Source of the DNA: Piscicola geometra
Lineage: Eukaryota > Annelida > Clitellata > Hirudinida > Piscicolidae
NCBI GenBank assembly: GCA_943735955.1
Contig: OX030956.1
Span: 15,062,695-15,126,694, forward strand
Reading direction: 5' to 3'
Length of the DNA: 64,000 nucleotides
Part shown: one piece after another, positions 52,988-64,000 of the stretch
How the letters are laid out: each line of letters begins with the position of its first letter
Position numbering within the stretch: position 1 is the first letter of the stretch
The notes under the pieces: model-generated
Database searches by the model: none
Told to the model about the DNA's origin: nothing
The model's input: the letters and a program-made list of their open reading frames with translations, nothing else
Translations under genes and position numbers: made by a program

Positions 52988-55900
52988 TGTGGTTTAGTGT
53001 GTTTAAGTAGTTGTGTGGTTTAGTGTGTGTAAGTAGTTATGTGGTTTAGTGTGTGTGTAAGTAGTTGTGTGGTTTAGTTTGTGTAAGTAGTTGTGTGGTT
53101 TAGTGTGTTTAAGTAATTGTGTGGTTTAGTGTGTGTGTAAGTAGTTGTGTGGTTAAGTGTGTGTAAGTAGTTGTGTGGTTTAGTGTGTGTAAGTAGTTGT
53201 GTGGTTAAGTGTGTGTAAGTAGTTGTGTGGTTTAGTGTGTGTTTAAGTAGTTCTGTGGTTTAGTGTGTGTGTAAGTAGTTGTGTGGTTTAGTGTGTGTAA
53301 GTATTTGTGTGGTTTAGTGTGTGTAAGTAGTTGTGTGGTTTAGTGTGTGTGTAAGTAGTTGTTTGGTTTAGTGTGTGTAAGTAGTTGTGTGGTTTAGTGT
53401 GTTTAAGTAGTTGTGTGGTTTAGTGTGTGTGTAAGTAGTTGTGTGATTTAGTGTGGTTAAGTAGTTGTGTGGTTTAGTGTGTGTGTAAGTAGTTGTGTGG
53501 TTTAGTGTGTGTAAGTAGTTGTGTGGTTTAGTGTGTTTTAAGTAGTTGTGTGGTTTAGTGTTGTGTAAGTAGTTGTGTGGTTTAGTGTGTGTAAGTAGTT
53601 GTGTGGTTTAGTGTGTGTGTAAGTAGTTGTGTGGTTTAGTGTGTGTAAGTAGTTGTGTGGTTTAGTGTGTGTAAGTAGTTGTGTGGTTTAGTGTGTGTGT
53701 AAGTAGTTGTGTGGTTTAGTGTGTGTGTAAGTAGTTGTGTGGTTTAGTGTGTGTTTAAGTAGTTCTGTTGTTTAGTTTGTGTGTAAGTAGTTGTGTGATT
53801 TAGTGTGTGTAAGTAGTTGTGTGGTTTAGTGTGTGTAAGTAGTTGTGTGGTTTAGTGTGTGTAAGTAGTTGTGTGGTTTACTGTGTGTGTAAGTAGTTGT
53901 GTGGTTTAGTGTGTGTGTAAGTAGTTTTGTGGTTCAGTGTGGGTGTAAGTAGTTGTGTGGTTTAGTGTGTGTGTAAGTAGTTGTGTGGTTTAGTGTGTGT
54001 AAGTAGTTGTGTGGTTTAGTGTGTGTTTAAGTAGTTCTGTGGTTTAGTGTGTGTGTAAGTAGTTGTGTGATTTAGTGTGTGTAAGTAGTTGTGTGGTTTA
54101 GTGTGTGTAAGTAGTTGTGTGGTTTAGTGTGTGTAAGTAGTTGTGTGGTTTACTGTGTGTGTAAGTAGTTGTGTGGTTTAGTGTGTGTGTAAGTAGTTTT
54201 GTGGTTCAGTGTGGGTGTAAGTAGTTGTGTGGTTTAGTGTGTGTGTAAGTAGTTGTGTGGTTTAGTGTGTGTAAGTAGTTGTGTGGTTTAGTGTGTGTGT
54301 AAGTAGTTGTGTGGTTTAGTGTGTGTGTAAGTAGTTGTGTGGTTTAGTGTGTGTAAGTATTTGTGTGGTTTGGTGTGTGTAAGTAGTTGTGTGGTTTAGT
54401 GTATGTAAGTAGTTATGTGGTTTAGTGTGTGTGTAAGTAGTTGTGTGGTTTAGCGTGTGTAAGTAGTTGTGTGGTTTAGTGTGTGTAAGTAGTTGTGTGG
54501 TTTAGTGTGTGTAAGTAGTTGTGTGGTTTAGTGTGTGTGTAGGTAGTTGTGTGGTTTAGTGTGTGTGTAAGTAGTTGTGTGGTTTAGTGTGTGTAAGTAT
54601 TTGTGTGGTTTAGTTTGTGTAAGTAGTTGTGTGGTTTAGTGTGTGTAAGTAGTTGTGTGGTTTAGTGTGTTTAAGTAGTTGTGTGGTTTAGTGTGTGTGT
54701 AAGTAGTTGTGTGATTTAGTGTGTGTAAGTAGTTGTGTGGTTTAGTGTGTGTGTAAGTAGTTGTGTGGTTTAGTGTGTGTAAGTAGTTATGTGGTTTAGT
54801 GTGTGTGTAAGTAGTTGTTTGGTTTAGTGTGTGTAAGTAGTTGTGTGGTTTAGTGTGTTTAAGTAGTTGTGTGGTTTAGTGTGTGTAAGTAGTTGTGTGG
54901 TTTAGTGTGTGTAAGTAGTTGTGTGGTTTAGTGTGTGTAAGTAGTTGTGTGATTTAGTGTGTGTAAGTAGTTGTGTGATTTAGTGTGTGTAAGTAGTTGT
55001 GTGATTTAGTGTGTGTAAGTAGTTGTGTGGTTTAGTGTGTGTAAGTAGTTGTGTGGTTTAGTGTGTGTAAGTAGTTGTGTGATTTAGTGTGTGTAAGTAG
55101 TTGTGTGATTTAGTGTGTGTAAGTAGTTGTGTGGTTTAGTGTGTGTGTAAGTAGTTGTGTGGTTTAGTGTGTGTAAGTAGTTGTGTGATTTAGTGTGTGT
55201 ATGTAGTTGTGTGATTTAGTGTGTGTAAGTAGTTGTGTGGTTTAGTGTGTGTGTAAGTAGTTGTGTGGTTCAGTGTGGGTGTAAGTAGTTGTTTGGTTTA
55301 GTGTGTGTAAGTAGTTGTGTGGTATAGTGTGTTTAAGTAGTTGTGTGGTTTAGTTTGTGTAAGTAGTTATGTGGTTTAGTGTGTGTGTAAGTAGTTGTGT
55401 GGTTTAGTGTGTGTAAGTAGTTGTGTGGTTTAGTGTGTGTGTAAGTAGTTGTGTGGTTTAGTGTGTGTTAGTAGTTGTGTGGTTTAGTGTGTGTAAGTAG
55501 TTGTGTGGTTTAGTGTGTGTGTAAGTAGTTGTGTGGTTTAGTGTGTGTGTAAGTAGTTGTGTGGTTTAGTGTGTGTGTAAGTAGTCGTGTGGTTTAGTGT
55601 GTGTAAGTAGTTGTTTGGTTTAGTGTGTGTAAGTAGTTGTGTGGTTTAGTGTGTGTGTAAGTAGTTGTGTGGTTTAGTGTGTGTAAGTAGTTGTGTGGTA
55701 TAGTGTGTTTAAGTAGTTGTGTGGTTTAGTGTGTGTGTAAGTAGTTATGTGGTTTAGTTTGTGTAAGTAGTTATGTGGTTTAGTGTGTGTGTAAGTAGTT
55801 GTGTGGTTTAGTGTGTGTAAGTAGTTGTGTGGTTTAGTGTGTGTTTAAGTAGTTCTGTGGTTTAGTGTGTGTGTAAGTAGTTGTGTGATTTAGTGTGTGT

Positions 55901-56594
55901 AAGTAGTTGTGTGGTTTAGTGTGTGTAAGTAGTTGTGTGGTTTAGTGTGTGTAAGTAGTTGTGTGGTTTAGTGTGTGTGTAAGTAGTTTTGTGGTTCAGT
56001 GTGTGTAAGTAGTTGTGTGGTTTAGTGTGTGTTTAAGTAGTTCTGTGGTTTAGTGTGTGTGTAAGTAGTTGTGTGATTTAGTGTGTGTAAGTAGTTGTGT
56101 GGTTTAGTGTGTGTAAGTAGTTGTGTGGTTTAGTGTGTGTAAGTAGTTGTGTAGTTTAGTGTGTGTGTAAGTAGTTGTGTGGTTTAGTGTGTGTAAGTAG
56201 TTGTGTGGTTTAGTGTGTGTAAGTAGTTGTGTGGTTTAGTGTGTGTAAGTAGTTGTGTGGTTTAGTGTGTGTGTAAGTAGTTGTGTGGTTTAGTGTGTGT
56301 AAGTAGTTGTGTGGTTTAGTGTGTGTGTAAGTAGTTGTGTGGTTTAGTGTGTGTGTAAGTAGTCGTGTGGTTTAGTGTGTGTAAGTATTTGTGTGGTTTA
56401 GTGTGTGTGTAAGTAGTTGTGTGGTTTAGTGTGTGTTTAAGTAGTTCTGTTGTTTAGTTTGTGTGTAAGTAGTTGTGTGATTTAGTGTGTGTAAGTAGTT
56501 GTGTGGTTTAGTGTGTGTAAGTAGTTGTGTGATTTAGTGTGTGTAAGTAGTTGTGTGGTTTAGTGTGTGTAAGTAGTTGTGTGGTTTAGTGTGA
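52988..56594. repeat. 3.6-kb minisatellite, 25-28-bp unit (TGTGGTTTAGTGTGTGTAAG-TAGTTG)
   Basis: About 135 units, varying mainly by one extra GT (GTGTGTGTAAG). Variant units (GTTCTGTGG, TGTGATTTAG, GTTTTGTGGTTCAGTGTGGG) recur in the same order at about 53.75, 54.02, 55.85 and 56.03 kb, showing higher-order repeats. Confidence 0.97.
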
Positions 56595-56599
56595 TGCTG

Positions 56600-57477
56600 G
56601 TGGATGAAGAAATGGATGAATGAATAAGTTGGTAGAATGATGATTGGAAGATGAATGAATAGGTTGGTAGAATGATGAATGGAAGATGAATAAATGGATT
56701 GTATAGATACACAAATAACTAGAATAAACCGTAAAATAAGTTAACTGAATATACGAAAGTAGTTGTGAGGAGAAAATGAGAATAGTGGAGGAGGAGTCTG
56801 CAAGAGAAGGCACCTATTTGCCTCCTTCTTGAGCCTGGTGCCCCAAACTGATCATCATCAGCACCATCATCATGCGGAATGGCTGCAGTCTGCCTCCATC
56901 CTCTCCTCCTAACTCAAAAAAGATGAGTGACAAAAACTATTCTAAAGAAAACGATCGTTGGACGCAAAAGTCTGAAAATGAACAAATGCCTAAAGGGTGG
57001 AATAACGAGAGAAGAATGAATGAAGAATTCACGCTCGAATGAGCACCAGGATATTTCCTCCGAGCTTCTATTCACTTCTGCGCTCCTTTCATTCACTCGC
57101 CAGGCGCATTCATGTGCCGACATTGTTCTCTCCTCAGAGTGCACGTCTCAATGCCTCAGTCAGGCTGGCTGCAACGAGAGAGGCGTGCTGCCGTCAAGTC
57201 GAAGCCCTGCGAAGCCCTGCAGACCAGCACAAGTCTTCGCTGGAAAGTCACTGCACAGTGAATGAGAAGGAGTCAATGCAGGTGAATGCAATAATGTCTG
57301 CAAGAGGTGTTCCAAGGGGGAGGAGTGTGGAGCGGCATGCAGCTCAGAGCTGTGAAGCACGCGTCACTGAGTCCTCCCTCTTCCGTTTAAACTTTTCACA
57401 AATTGACACAAAAATTAAGAAGGCGTCATGAGCTGTGAATGCTTGTGCGTCATTAAGAGAAGCATTTGAGAAGTTGT
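56600..57477. other. Mixed sequence with short GAATGAATAG-type repeats, no assigned gene
   Basis: 56,600-56,700 holds two copies of a GGTAGAATGATGAWTGGAAG repeat. 57,040-57,380 is GC-balanced with open frames on both strands and in several frames, none with family features. A 39-codon ORF at 56923-57042 is hydrophilic and unrecognised. Confidence 0.4.
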
Positions 57478-57715
57478 GTGTGTCTGTATTTGGCTATGAG
57501 TGTGCATGTCTGTGTGTCTGTATTTGGCTATGAGTGTGCATGTCTGTGTGTCTGTATTTGGCTATGAGTGTGCATGTCTGTGTGTCTGTACTTGGCTATG
57601 AGTGTGCATGTCTGTGTGTCTGTATTTGCCTATGAGTGTGCATGTCAGTGTATCTGTATTTGGCTATGAGTGGGCATGTCTGTGTGTCTGTATTTGGCTA
57701 TGAGTGTACATGTGA
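57478..57715. repeat. 34-bp minisatellite (CTGTATTTGGCTATGAGTGT-GCATGTCTGTGTGT), ~7 units
   Basis: Near-identical units with few substitutions. It is followed at 57,785-57,870 by three units of GAGCCCTTGCCTGTCTCTT-CACTATA. Confidence 0.95.
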
Positions 57716-57997
57716 GTGCTCTGTACAAAAACATGAATAAAGAATTCCTTGACGCAATGATAAAAGAATCGATTCAAAGCTTTGCCTGTCTCTTCTCACT
57801 ATAGAGCCCTTGCCTGCCTTTTATCACTATAGAGCCCTTGCCTGTCTCTTTACACTATAGAAGCTTCGCTTAACTCCATTCGAAACATCAAGGCAAGAGT
57901 TTATTTCGGCTCAAAATTCGCGAGATTGCTGAACTCATTTTTTAACCTTTTTTTTCTTCGGAAAAAGTTGATTATTTTGTTCCTCCTCCCTCTTCAG

Positions 57998-58353
57998 CAT
58001 CCTTCCGGCAAATGGCGCAGACGCCCATCTATCAGTACCCGTTCGCCCAGCAAGAAGCGTCCAACAAAAAAAGACAAGATGCGTCGCCATACCGTGGACA
58101 ACAACACCTTCCTGACAGTTCTTCCCACTCCCACCCACAATCCTCTGGACTCTATGCCAACCACTCCACCTACCAGCAGGCTTTGCCCCACTCACCACAA
58201 TACCAACCACTGCAACCACAAGCCGATCCTAACAGAATCTTCACCTACCCGCCCCAAAAAACACAACTGGAAACATCGAACATCCAAAACGTCTTCACTT
58301 GCGACCACCTGGCCACCTTCACGCTGCCCTCGCAAGAACACATCGATGCCAAG
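57998..58353 (+). CDS. Exon of an unidentified protein (possibly EPS8-like N terminus)
   Basis: A strong acceptor (TTCCTCCTCCCTCTTCAG, exon from 57998) precedes ATG 58012. The frame stays open for 114 codons to a good donor, GCCAAG|GTGACT (58354), in phase 0. The peptide starts MAQTPIYQYPFAQQEASNKK and is rich in Gln, Pro, Ser and His. It ends VFTCDHLATFTLPSQEHIDAK. A disordered Q/S/P-rich N terminus leading into HLATF.L resembles the beginning of the PTB domain in EPS8-family adaptors, but this rests on a few residues. No following exon was recognised in the remaining 5.6 kb. If splicing is not used, the frame stops at 58413. Confidence 0.45.
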
Positions 58354-58512
58354 GTGACTTCCATGCATGAAGGAAAGAAAATCTTTTTTATTTATCTCAA
58401 AACTTCTATTTAGGACATAGTTAACACTAAAAATTGTAACAAATGGCACAAAAACTAATTCCGTATGTCAAAAATTGCCTTCACAACGGTATTGAAAAAA
58501 CACTCGAAGTGA

Positions 58513-59465
58513 TGCTTTGAACCTTTCATTCACTGAGAAGTCACACCTGCTTTGAACCTTTCATTCACTGAGAAGTCACACCTGCTTTGAACCTTTCATT
58601 CACTGAGAAGTCACACCTGCTTTGAACCTTTCATTCACTGAGAAGTCACACCTGCTTTGAACCTTTCATTCACTGAGAAGTCACACCTGCTTTGAACCTT
58701 TCATCCACTGAGAAGTCACACCTGCTTTGAACCTTTCATTCACTGAGAAGTCACACCTGCTTTGAACCTTTCATTCACTGAGAAGTCACACCTGCTTTGA
58801 ACCTTTCATTCACTGAGAAGTCACACCTGCTTTGAACCTTTCATTCACTGAGAAGTCACACCTGCTTTGAACCTTTCATTCACTGAGAAGTCACACCTGC
58901 TTTGAACCTTTCATTCACTGAGAAGTCACACCTGCTTTGAACCTTTCATTCACTGAGAAGTCACACCTGCTTTGAACCTTCCATTCACTGAGAAGTCACA
59001 CCTGCTTTGAACCTTTCATTCACTGAGAAGTCACACCTGCTTTGAACCTTTCATTCACTGAGAAGTCACACCTGCTTTGAACCTTTCATTCACTGAGAAG
59101 TCACAACTGCTTTGAACCTTTCATTCACTGAGAAGTCACACCTGCTTTGACCCTTTCATTCACTGAGAAGTCACACCTGCTTTGAACCTTTCATTCACTG
59201 AGAAGTCACACCTGCTTTGAACCTTTCATTCACTGAGAAGTCACACCTGCTTTGAACCTTTCATTCACTGAGAAGTCACACCTGCTTTGAACCTTTCATT
59301 CACTGAGAAGTCACACCTGCTTTGAACCTTTCATTCACTGAGAAGTCACACCTGCTTTGAACCTTTCATTCACTGAGAAGTCACACCTGCTTTGAACCTT
59401 TCATTCACTGAGAAGTCACACCTGCTTTGAACATTTCATTCACTGAGAAGTCACACCTGCTTTGA
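58513..59465. repeat. 35-bp minisatellite, ~27 units
   Basis: Unit GCTTTGAACCTTTCATTCAC-TGAGAAGTCACACCT. Only a handful of substitutions over the whole array, so it is recently amplified or actively homogenised. It starts 160 bp after the exon at 58 kb. Confidence 0.98.
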
Positions 59466-59469
59466 GTTG

Positions 59470-60741
59470 CTCAAGCATTCCGCAACTTTTAATCACTCCA
59501 TTTCTTCTGCTCTTCTTTTTTTCAAGTTTTCTTTTAAGACGCCTTCAAACTCTTCGACTTTTTCTGCTTCTCCTTCACACCTAACTCTGAACAGCGGATG
59601 TAATTTCGAGAACAAAATTCTTCTGTCTCTGGCGAACTGCATTTTGCATTGATTCTTTTTAGTTTTTCAACTTATAATTTTTCAGTAACAGGTTTCATTG
59701 CAACAGGCATAAAAGTTCAAGTCATTTTCGCTTCTTTCTGAGCCAACTATATTTCTTTCTGTTTAACTTTGGACTTTAGCTTTTGTCCTTTTAATTAAAT
59801 TAAGTTAAACTTCTCTTTCTTGAGCTGTTGTTCTGAAATCCCTAAAAACGGAATTTGGTCATTTTGAAGCGAGAGACTTTTGAACGACAGTTGGTTCTCC
59901 TTGGCTCCTACTCAGCCCTTCTTTCCTTCCACACTCAGAGTGTTGATCGTCTCTTTGTTCTCTGACCTCGAAGTGAAACGCTCAAGAGACGATCGTAGCA
60001 CTCCGGCGAACAAGCTGCGTGCAAGTCTCCATCGAGGAATGTTGTTCAGACACTCGGGTGTCAGGAATTAGTTGAGGCTTTTGCTGAACCAAGCCTGTAT
60101 GCACTTCATCGTGACACCCCTCAAGCTGGCAGACACTAACAAAACAACTTCGAGTTTCACCACTTCTCGGCCTAGCAGGTTAGGCGCAGGCTTCAGGACT
60201 CTGTGTGAATGCTGAAGTGGTGCATAAGGACTGCTGCTGCCCTGGGAAAGAAACATCAAGCTGTTGTCTCTGCAGAAAGCAAGCTCAATAATCACCTTTC
60301 CCTGGGTGGAGAAGCAACTCATTGTATCGGTTTGTGGTTGGACTCTGAAGCCTGAAACACATATCAATTGCATGTCCAACTGCACTAGAATTCTCACTGT
60401 CTACGTCCAAGTCTCTTTTGAACTGGTTTGTTTTCACACACGCTTCGAGCAACCACAAGTATTTGTTATAGAAGTTTATTTGATTGATTGATTTGCTGAT
60501 GAAGCGCATTTAGTGTGCTTGCACAACCATTTTTAGAATAACAAAACCTTTCAAGTAATATTAGTAGCCTAAGTAGCGTCAAGTTTGAGAACAGCATATC
60601 AGCGACAATTTCCTTTTGAAGCTGAAACTTTGATTGCATTTTTGTTGGGCGTTTTGTCCTAAAAAGCACCAACTCCCAATGTGGAATATTTCTAAACTAG
60701 ACTAGTGAACCACTTCCAATGTGGAATATTTCTAAACTAGC

Positions 60742-60773
<32 letters not shown>

Positions 60774-60795
60774 GATATATAGGCGCACTTTTCAC
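59470..60795. other. Sequence upstream of the LINE, no gene recognised
   Basis: GC-balanced with short open frames on both strands. A ~30-bp direct repeat (CCAATGTGGAATATTTCTAA at 60676 and 60717) and a (TA)n run at 60745-60770 directly precede the LINE. ATTTGATTGATTGATTTGCT at 60479 may be a plus-oriented LINE B tail relic. Confidence 0.4.
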
Positions 60796-60799
60796 TTAT

Positions 60800-63072
60800 A
60801 GATTCACCTTCACATTCAAGGGCTTCCGAATAAGCAGTGCTCGAATGACCCGGTTCCTACATGGCTGTTGAAGGAGATATCTGGAATAATTGCTCCTTTT
60901 TTAGTGAGCTTATTTAACAGGTCTTTTTCGGCAGGCAGGGTTCCGAAGTCTTTCAAGTCGGCCTACATCACGCCACTGCTCAAGAAGCCAAGTCTTAAAC
61001 TCACTGAAACTTCGTCGTACAGGCCTATTTCAAACTTGAGGGTGTTCAAACTCATGGAAAGATTAGTTCTCCACAGAGTAATCAACCACCTCGCAGAATT
61101 TCGTTTTTTCCCTCCCTTGGAGTCAGCCTACCGTCCTTCGACAAGAACTGGCATAACCAAAGTCTTTTCAGACATCGTTAGGGCAGCAGATGACGGTAAG
61201 CTTACATTGTTAGTTTTGCTTGATCTATCGGCAGCTTTCGATCTAGTAGATCACGCAACACTGCTCCGAAGACTGAACATCTCCTATGGTTTCTCTGACT
61301 CTTCGTTAGAATGGTTTAGGGACCACTTAAATGACAGATGTTGGGACAAAATCGACAATGTCGGTTTCCGCTGTAGGAGTCTTCCAAGGTTCAGTCCTTG
61401 GTCCTTTAATGTTCTCTTTGTACACTGGAGATTTGGAAAGAATAGCAGCTAGACATGAGCTCGCTTTTCATCAGTACGCTGATGACACCCAGATTTACGG
61501 TCATCAGGCTGACCTGCAAGAAAGGGTGTCATCATGCATAGATGAAATTGCTGCTTGGATGGGTGCCAATCAACTGAAACTTAACTCCAGCAAAACTGAA
61601 GTTATCTTGCTCTCATCCCGTCGAAACTCTACTCACACTCCCAATGATCCAGCTCGCATTTGTCAGAACGAGATAATTCCTTCCGATAGTGTCAGAAACC
61701 TAGGAGTTTATCTCGATAAAGACCTCACCATGACGACACACATCAACAAGATGACTCAAACCTGCTTTGCTTCTTTACGCCAAATACGATCCATAAGATG
61801 GTTATTGACCAAGGACTCACTGAGAACATTGGCTTCTGCTTTGGTTCTCAGTCGAATTGACTATGGCAACATCATTCTTACTGGGTTGCCAATGACGCAG
61901 CTGCAGAAAATTCAGTCTATAATCAACACCACAGCTAGGCTCATAACAGGTGCTAGAAAGTATGATCACATCAGCCCTGTTCTCAAAGAGCTTCACTGGC
62001 TTCGTGTTGAAAACAGACTTGAATACAAAAACATCTTGTTAATGCACAAGTGTCTGTCTAATGAGTGCCCAGATTATTTGTCGAGCAGCATTGTCATGAG
62101 AGCAAGTCTTCCCCAGAGGGTAAGACTCAGGTCTGCTAGGTCAAGAGATGTAGTTCCACAGAGCTACTAACTAAAGTATGCAGGTGCAAGAAGCTTTTTT
62201 GTTGCAGCGCCGACTCTTTGGAATAGTCTTCCCAATAGACTCAAATCCCCGAGCTCGACCACGACATTCAGCCGTTCCCTGAAAACGTACTTGTTCGGCA
62301 GATCACAATAACCCACAAATTTACTGCTCGTTTATTCCATTTATCAATTTCTTGCTTTCTAATTTTATCTTCTTTTTTTATACTTATTTTTAATAATAAA
62401 AATATATTATATATATAAAATTCTATCTAAATGCATTGTTATTATTGTTTCAAACTAAAAAAATTTAGTTTTTCTACTAACAAAAATATGAAAATAACAA
62501 TAAAAAATATAATTTATGTTCTTTGTTACTAACATCAACTAACATATACAGATTTACTTCTACTTAATGTCTGTACTGTATGTGTATATATATAAACGTA
62601 CAGGTTTGTATATCTATATTTTATTTTCTAACTTTTATTTTTTTTCATTAAAAAAATTTAAACATTTATTTTTCTTAAAATTATAATCTATTTATCTTAT
62701 AATCATAATTTATTTTTCTTATAATTATAATTTATTTTTCCTATAATTATAATTTATTTTTCTTATAATTATAAATTATTTTTCTTTTAATTATAATTTA
62801 TTTCTCTTATAATTATAATTTATTTTTCTTATAATTATAATTTATTTTTCTTACAATTATAATTTATTTTTCTTATAATTATAATTTATTTTTCTTATAA
62901 TTATAATTTATTTTTCTCATAATTATAATTTACTTTTCTTATAATTATAATTTATTTATTTGTTCATTCACCATTATTAATATCATTATTAATTTTTCCA
63001 TAACTATGTGGTCTTTAATCCCGTCCGGGTTTATGCCACGTTAATAATACTCGTCTTTGTATTGTATTGTAT
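60800..63072 (+). mobile_element. LINE family A (CR1-like), 5'-truncated, with 3' end
   Basis: The reverse transcriptase runs from about 60820 (LPNKQCSNDPVPTWLLKEIS) through SYRPISNLRVFKLMERLV, LLVLLDLSAAFDLVDH (61215) and, after a frameshift near 61330, GVFQGSVLGPLMFSLYTGD, HQYADDTQIYGH (catalytic YADD, 61475), LKLNSSKTEVILL, ALVLSRIDYGN and, past an in-frame TAA at 62168, FFVAAPTLWNSLPNRL...LKTYLFGRSQ (to about 62311). The 3' UTR includes a 23-bp tandem repeat and ends CCCGTCCGGGTTTATGCCAC...TTGTATTGTATTGTA. The endonuclease is absent. Recent, since only one frameshift and one stop are seen. Confidence 0.9.
62650..62965. repeat. ~22-bp tandem repeat (TTTATTTTTCTTATAATTATAA), ~14 units
   Basis: It is located inside the LINE A 3' UTR. 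Each unit contains the palindrome TTATAATTATAA. Confidence 0.95.
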
Positions 63073-64000
63073 ATAACTAACACCACCACTAACACTAAAC
63101 CACAACTAACACCCCTACAACAACCACTACAAACAACACCACCACTACGCTCAACACCACTACCACCACCACACCCCTACACCACCACTACTACCACCCT
63201 CACACCCCTACACCACCACTACGACCACCATCACACCCTTACACCACCACTACTATCACCATCACACCCCTACACCACCACTACTACCACCACCATAAAA
63301 ACTACTAACACCACTAACACCCCCATTACGACCACCAAACTACCACCATCAACATACCACTACACCAATAAAACTACCATCACCACTACTACCACCATCA
63401 TAAAAACCATCACCACCACTACCACTACCACTAACACCATCATTTCCACTACCACCACTAAAAGCACTACTACGTCCACAACTACAACCAACACTACTAC
63501 CCCAACACTAAAACCACCACTACTACCACCACCATAAAAACCACCACTACAACCACCACTACAACCACCACGATCACCACTACAACCACTAATACCACCA
63601 GCACCACGAGCACCATCACCACTACCACCACAACCAACATAACGCCAAGCCCACTACTACAACCACCACCACCATCAACACCACCACAACCATCAACACC
63701 ACCACCACCACTCCACTTTTACCACCACACCACCACCACCACCACTATTCCACTTTTACCACCACACCACCACCACCACCAACACTCCACCTTCACCACC
63801 ACCATCACTCCACCTTCACCACCACCACCACTCCACCTTCACCACCACCACCACCACCACTCCACCTTCACCACCACCACCACCACTCCACCTTCACCAC
63901 AACCACTCTACCTTCACCACCACCACCACTCCACCTTCACCACCACCACCACCACCACTCCACCACACCACCATCACCACCACCACTCCACCTTCACCAC
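63073..64000. repeat. ACC/CAC-rich simple sequence running off the window
   Basis: Threonine/proline/histidine-like frames arise from ACCACCACTA-type triplets. From 63,700 it becomes a regular CCACTCCACCTTCACCACCA array. It begins directly at the LINE A (TTGTA)n tail. Confidence 0.95.

Noticed and set aside
56923..57042. 39-aa ORF as a small gene
   Set aside because: Hydrophilic, no homology recognised, no conserved context; length is compatible with chance.
58513..59465. CRISPR array
   Set aside because: Units are contiguous 35-bp tandem repeats with no unique spacers, in eukaryotic DNA.
63067..63537. 156-codon Thr/Pro-rich open frame
   Set aside because: It is translation of ACC/CAC triplet sequence, starts in a LINE tail, and has no splice or start context.

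Overview
This is eukaryotic (metazoan) nuclear DNA. It is very AT-rich, its genes have short introns with GT/AG borders, and it is full of transposon relics and tandem arrays. No bacterial operon, CRISPR array or phage feature is visible. The protein content is dominated by a cluster of secreted, cysteine-rich antistasin-type proteins. Together with the base composition and repeat style this suggests an annelid, most likely a leech; another antistasin-rich, AT-rich invertebrate such as Hydra cannot be excluded from sequence alone.

Layout. 0.6-30.1 kb (+ strand): eight antistasin-family loci (genes 1-8) plus two orphan signal-peptide exons. Each gene is built from interchangeable exons: a signal-peptide exon ending in phase 1; an 'A' exon (antistasin-like, six to seven Cys, ending ..C-V-D-P-C-E) entering in phase 1 and leaving in phase 0; a 'B' exon (C-x-x-G-x-x-C ... 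P-C-Y-D ... C, usually 85 nt) entering in phase 0 and leaving in phase 1; and usually a short final Cys-containing exon. Genes 5-8 are complete (198, 273, 136 and 137 aa). Genes 1 and 2 use a second kind of signal exon. Genes 3 and 4 are a tandem duplicate pair, both hit by retroposons: gene 3 by a 61-bp LINE tail that brings a replacement splice acceptor, gene 4 by a tRNA-derived SINE plus two further lesions. Between them lie a decayed hAT transposase (6.4-8.1 kb), ATATGGG-type minisatellites and a 1,592-bp hAT element with an 8-bp target duplication.

30.4-38.3 kb: a retroelement graveyard. It holds a Ty3/gypsy fragment lacking the integrase core, an I-type LINE 3' half with RNase H, a Tc1/mariner relic and a second 1,592-bp hAT copy. 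39.8-48.2 kb (- strand): the one clear housekeeping gene, a three-exon BET1 Golgi SNARE whose 7.6-kb first intron holds a 2.7-kb AT array, a MITE, a SINE, LINE and hAT relics and a long near-perfect hairpin. 50.9-51.3 kb (+): a two-exon THAP zinc-finger gene. 53.0-56.6 kb: a 26-bp minisatellite. 58.0 kb: one good exon of an unidentified (possibly EPS8-like) gene. 58.5-59.5 kb: a homogeneous 35-bp minisatellite. 60.8-63.1 kb: a CR1-like LINE with its 3' end. 63.1-64.0 kb: CAC-rich simple sequence.

The antistasin genes probably work as a secreted multigene family (antistasin domains are known serine-protease inhibitors). They share a promoter module and diversify by exon shuffling, exon homogenisation and tolerance of transposon-made splice changes. 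All exon structures here were read by eye from splice sites, phase and paralogue comparison.
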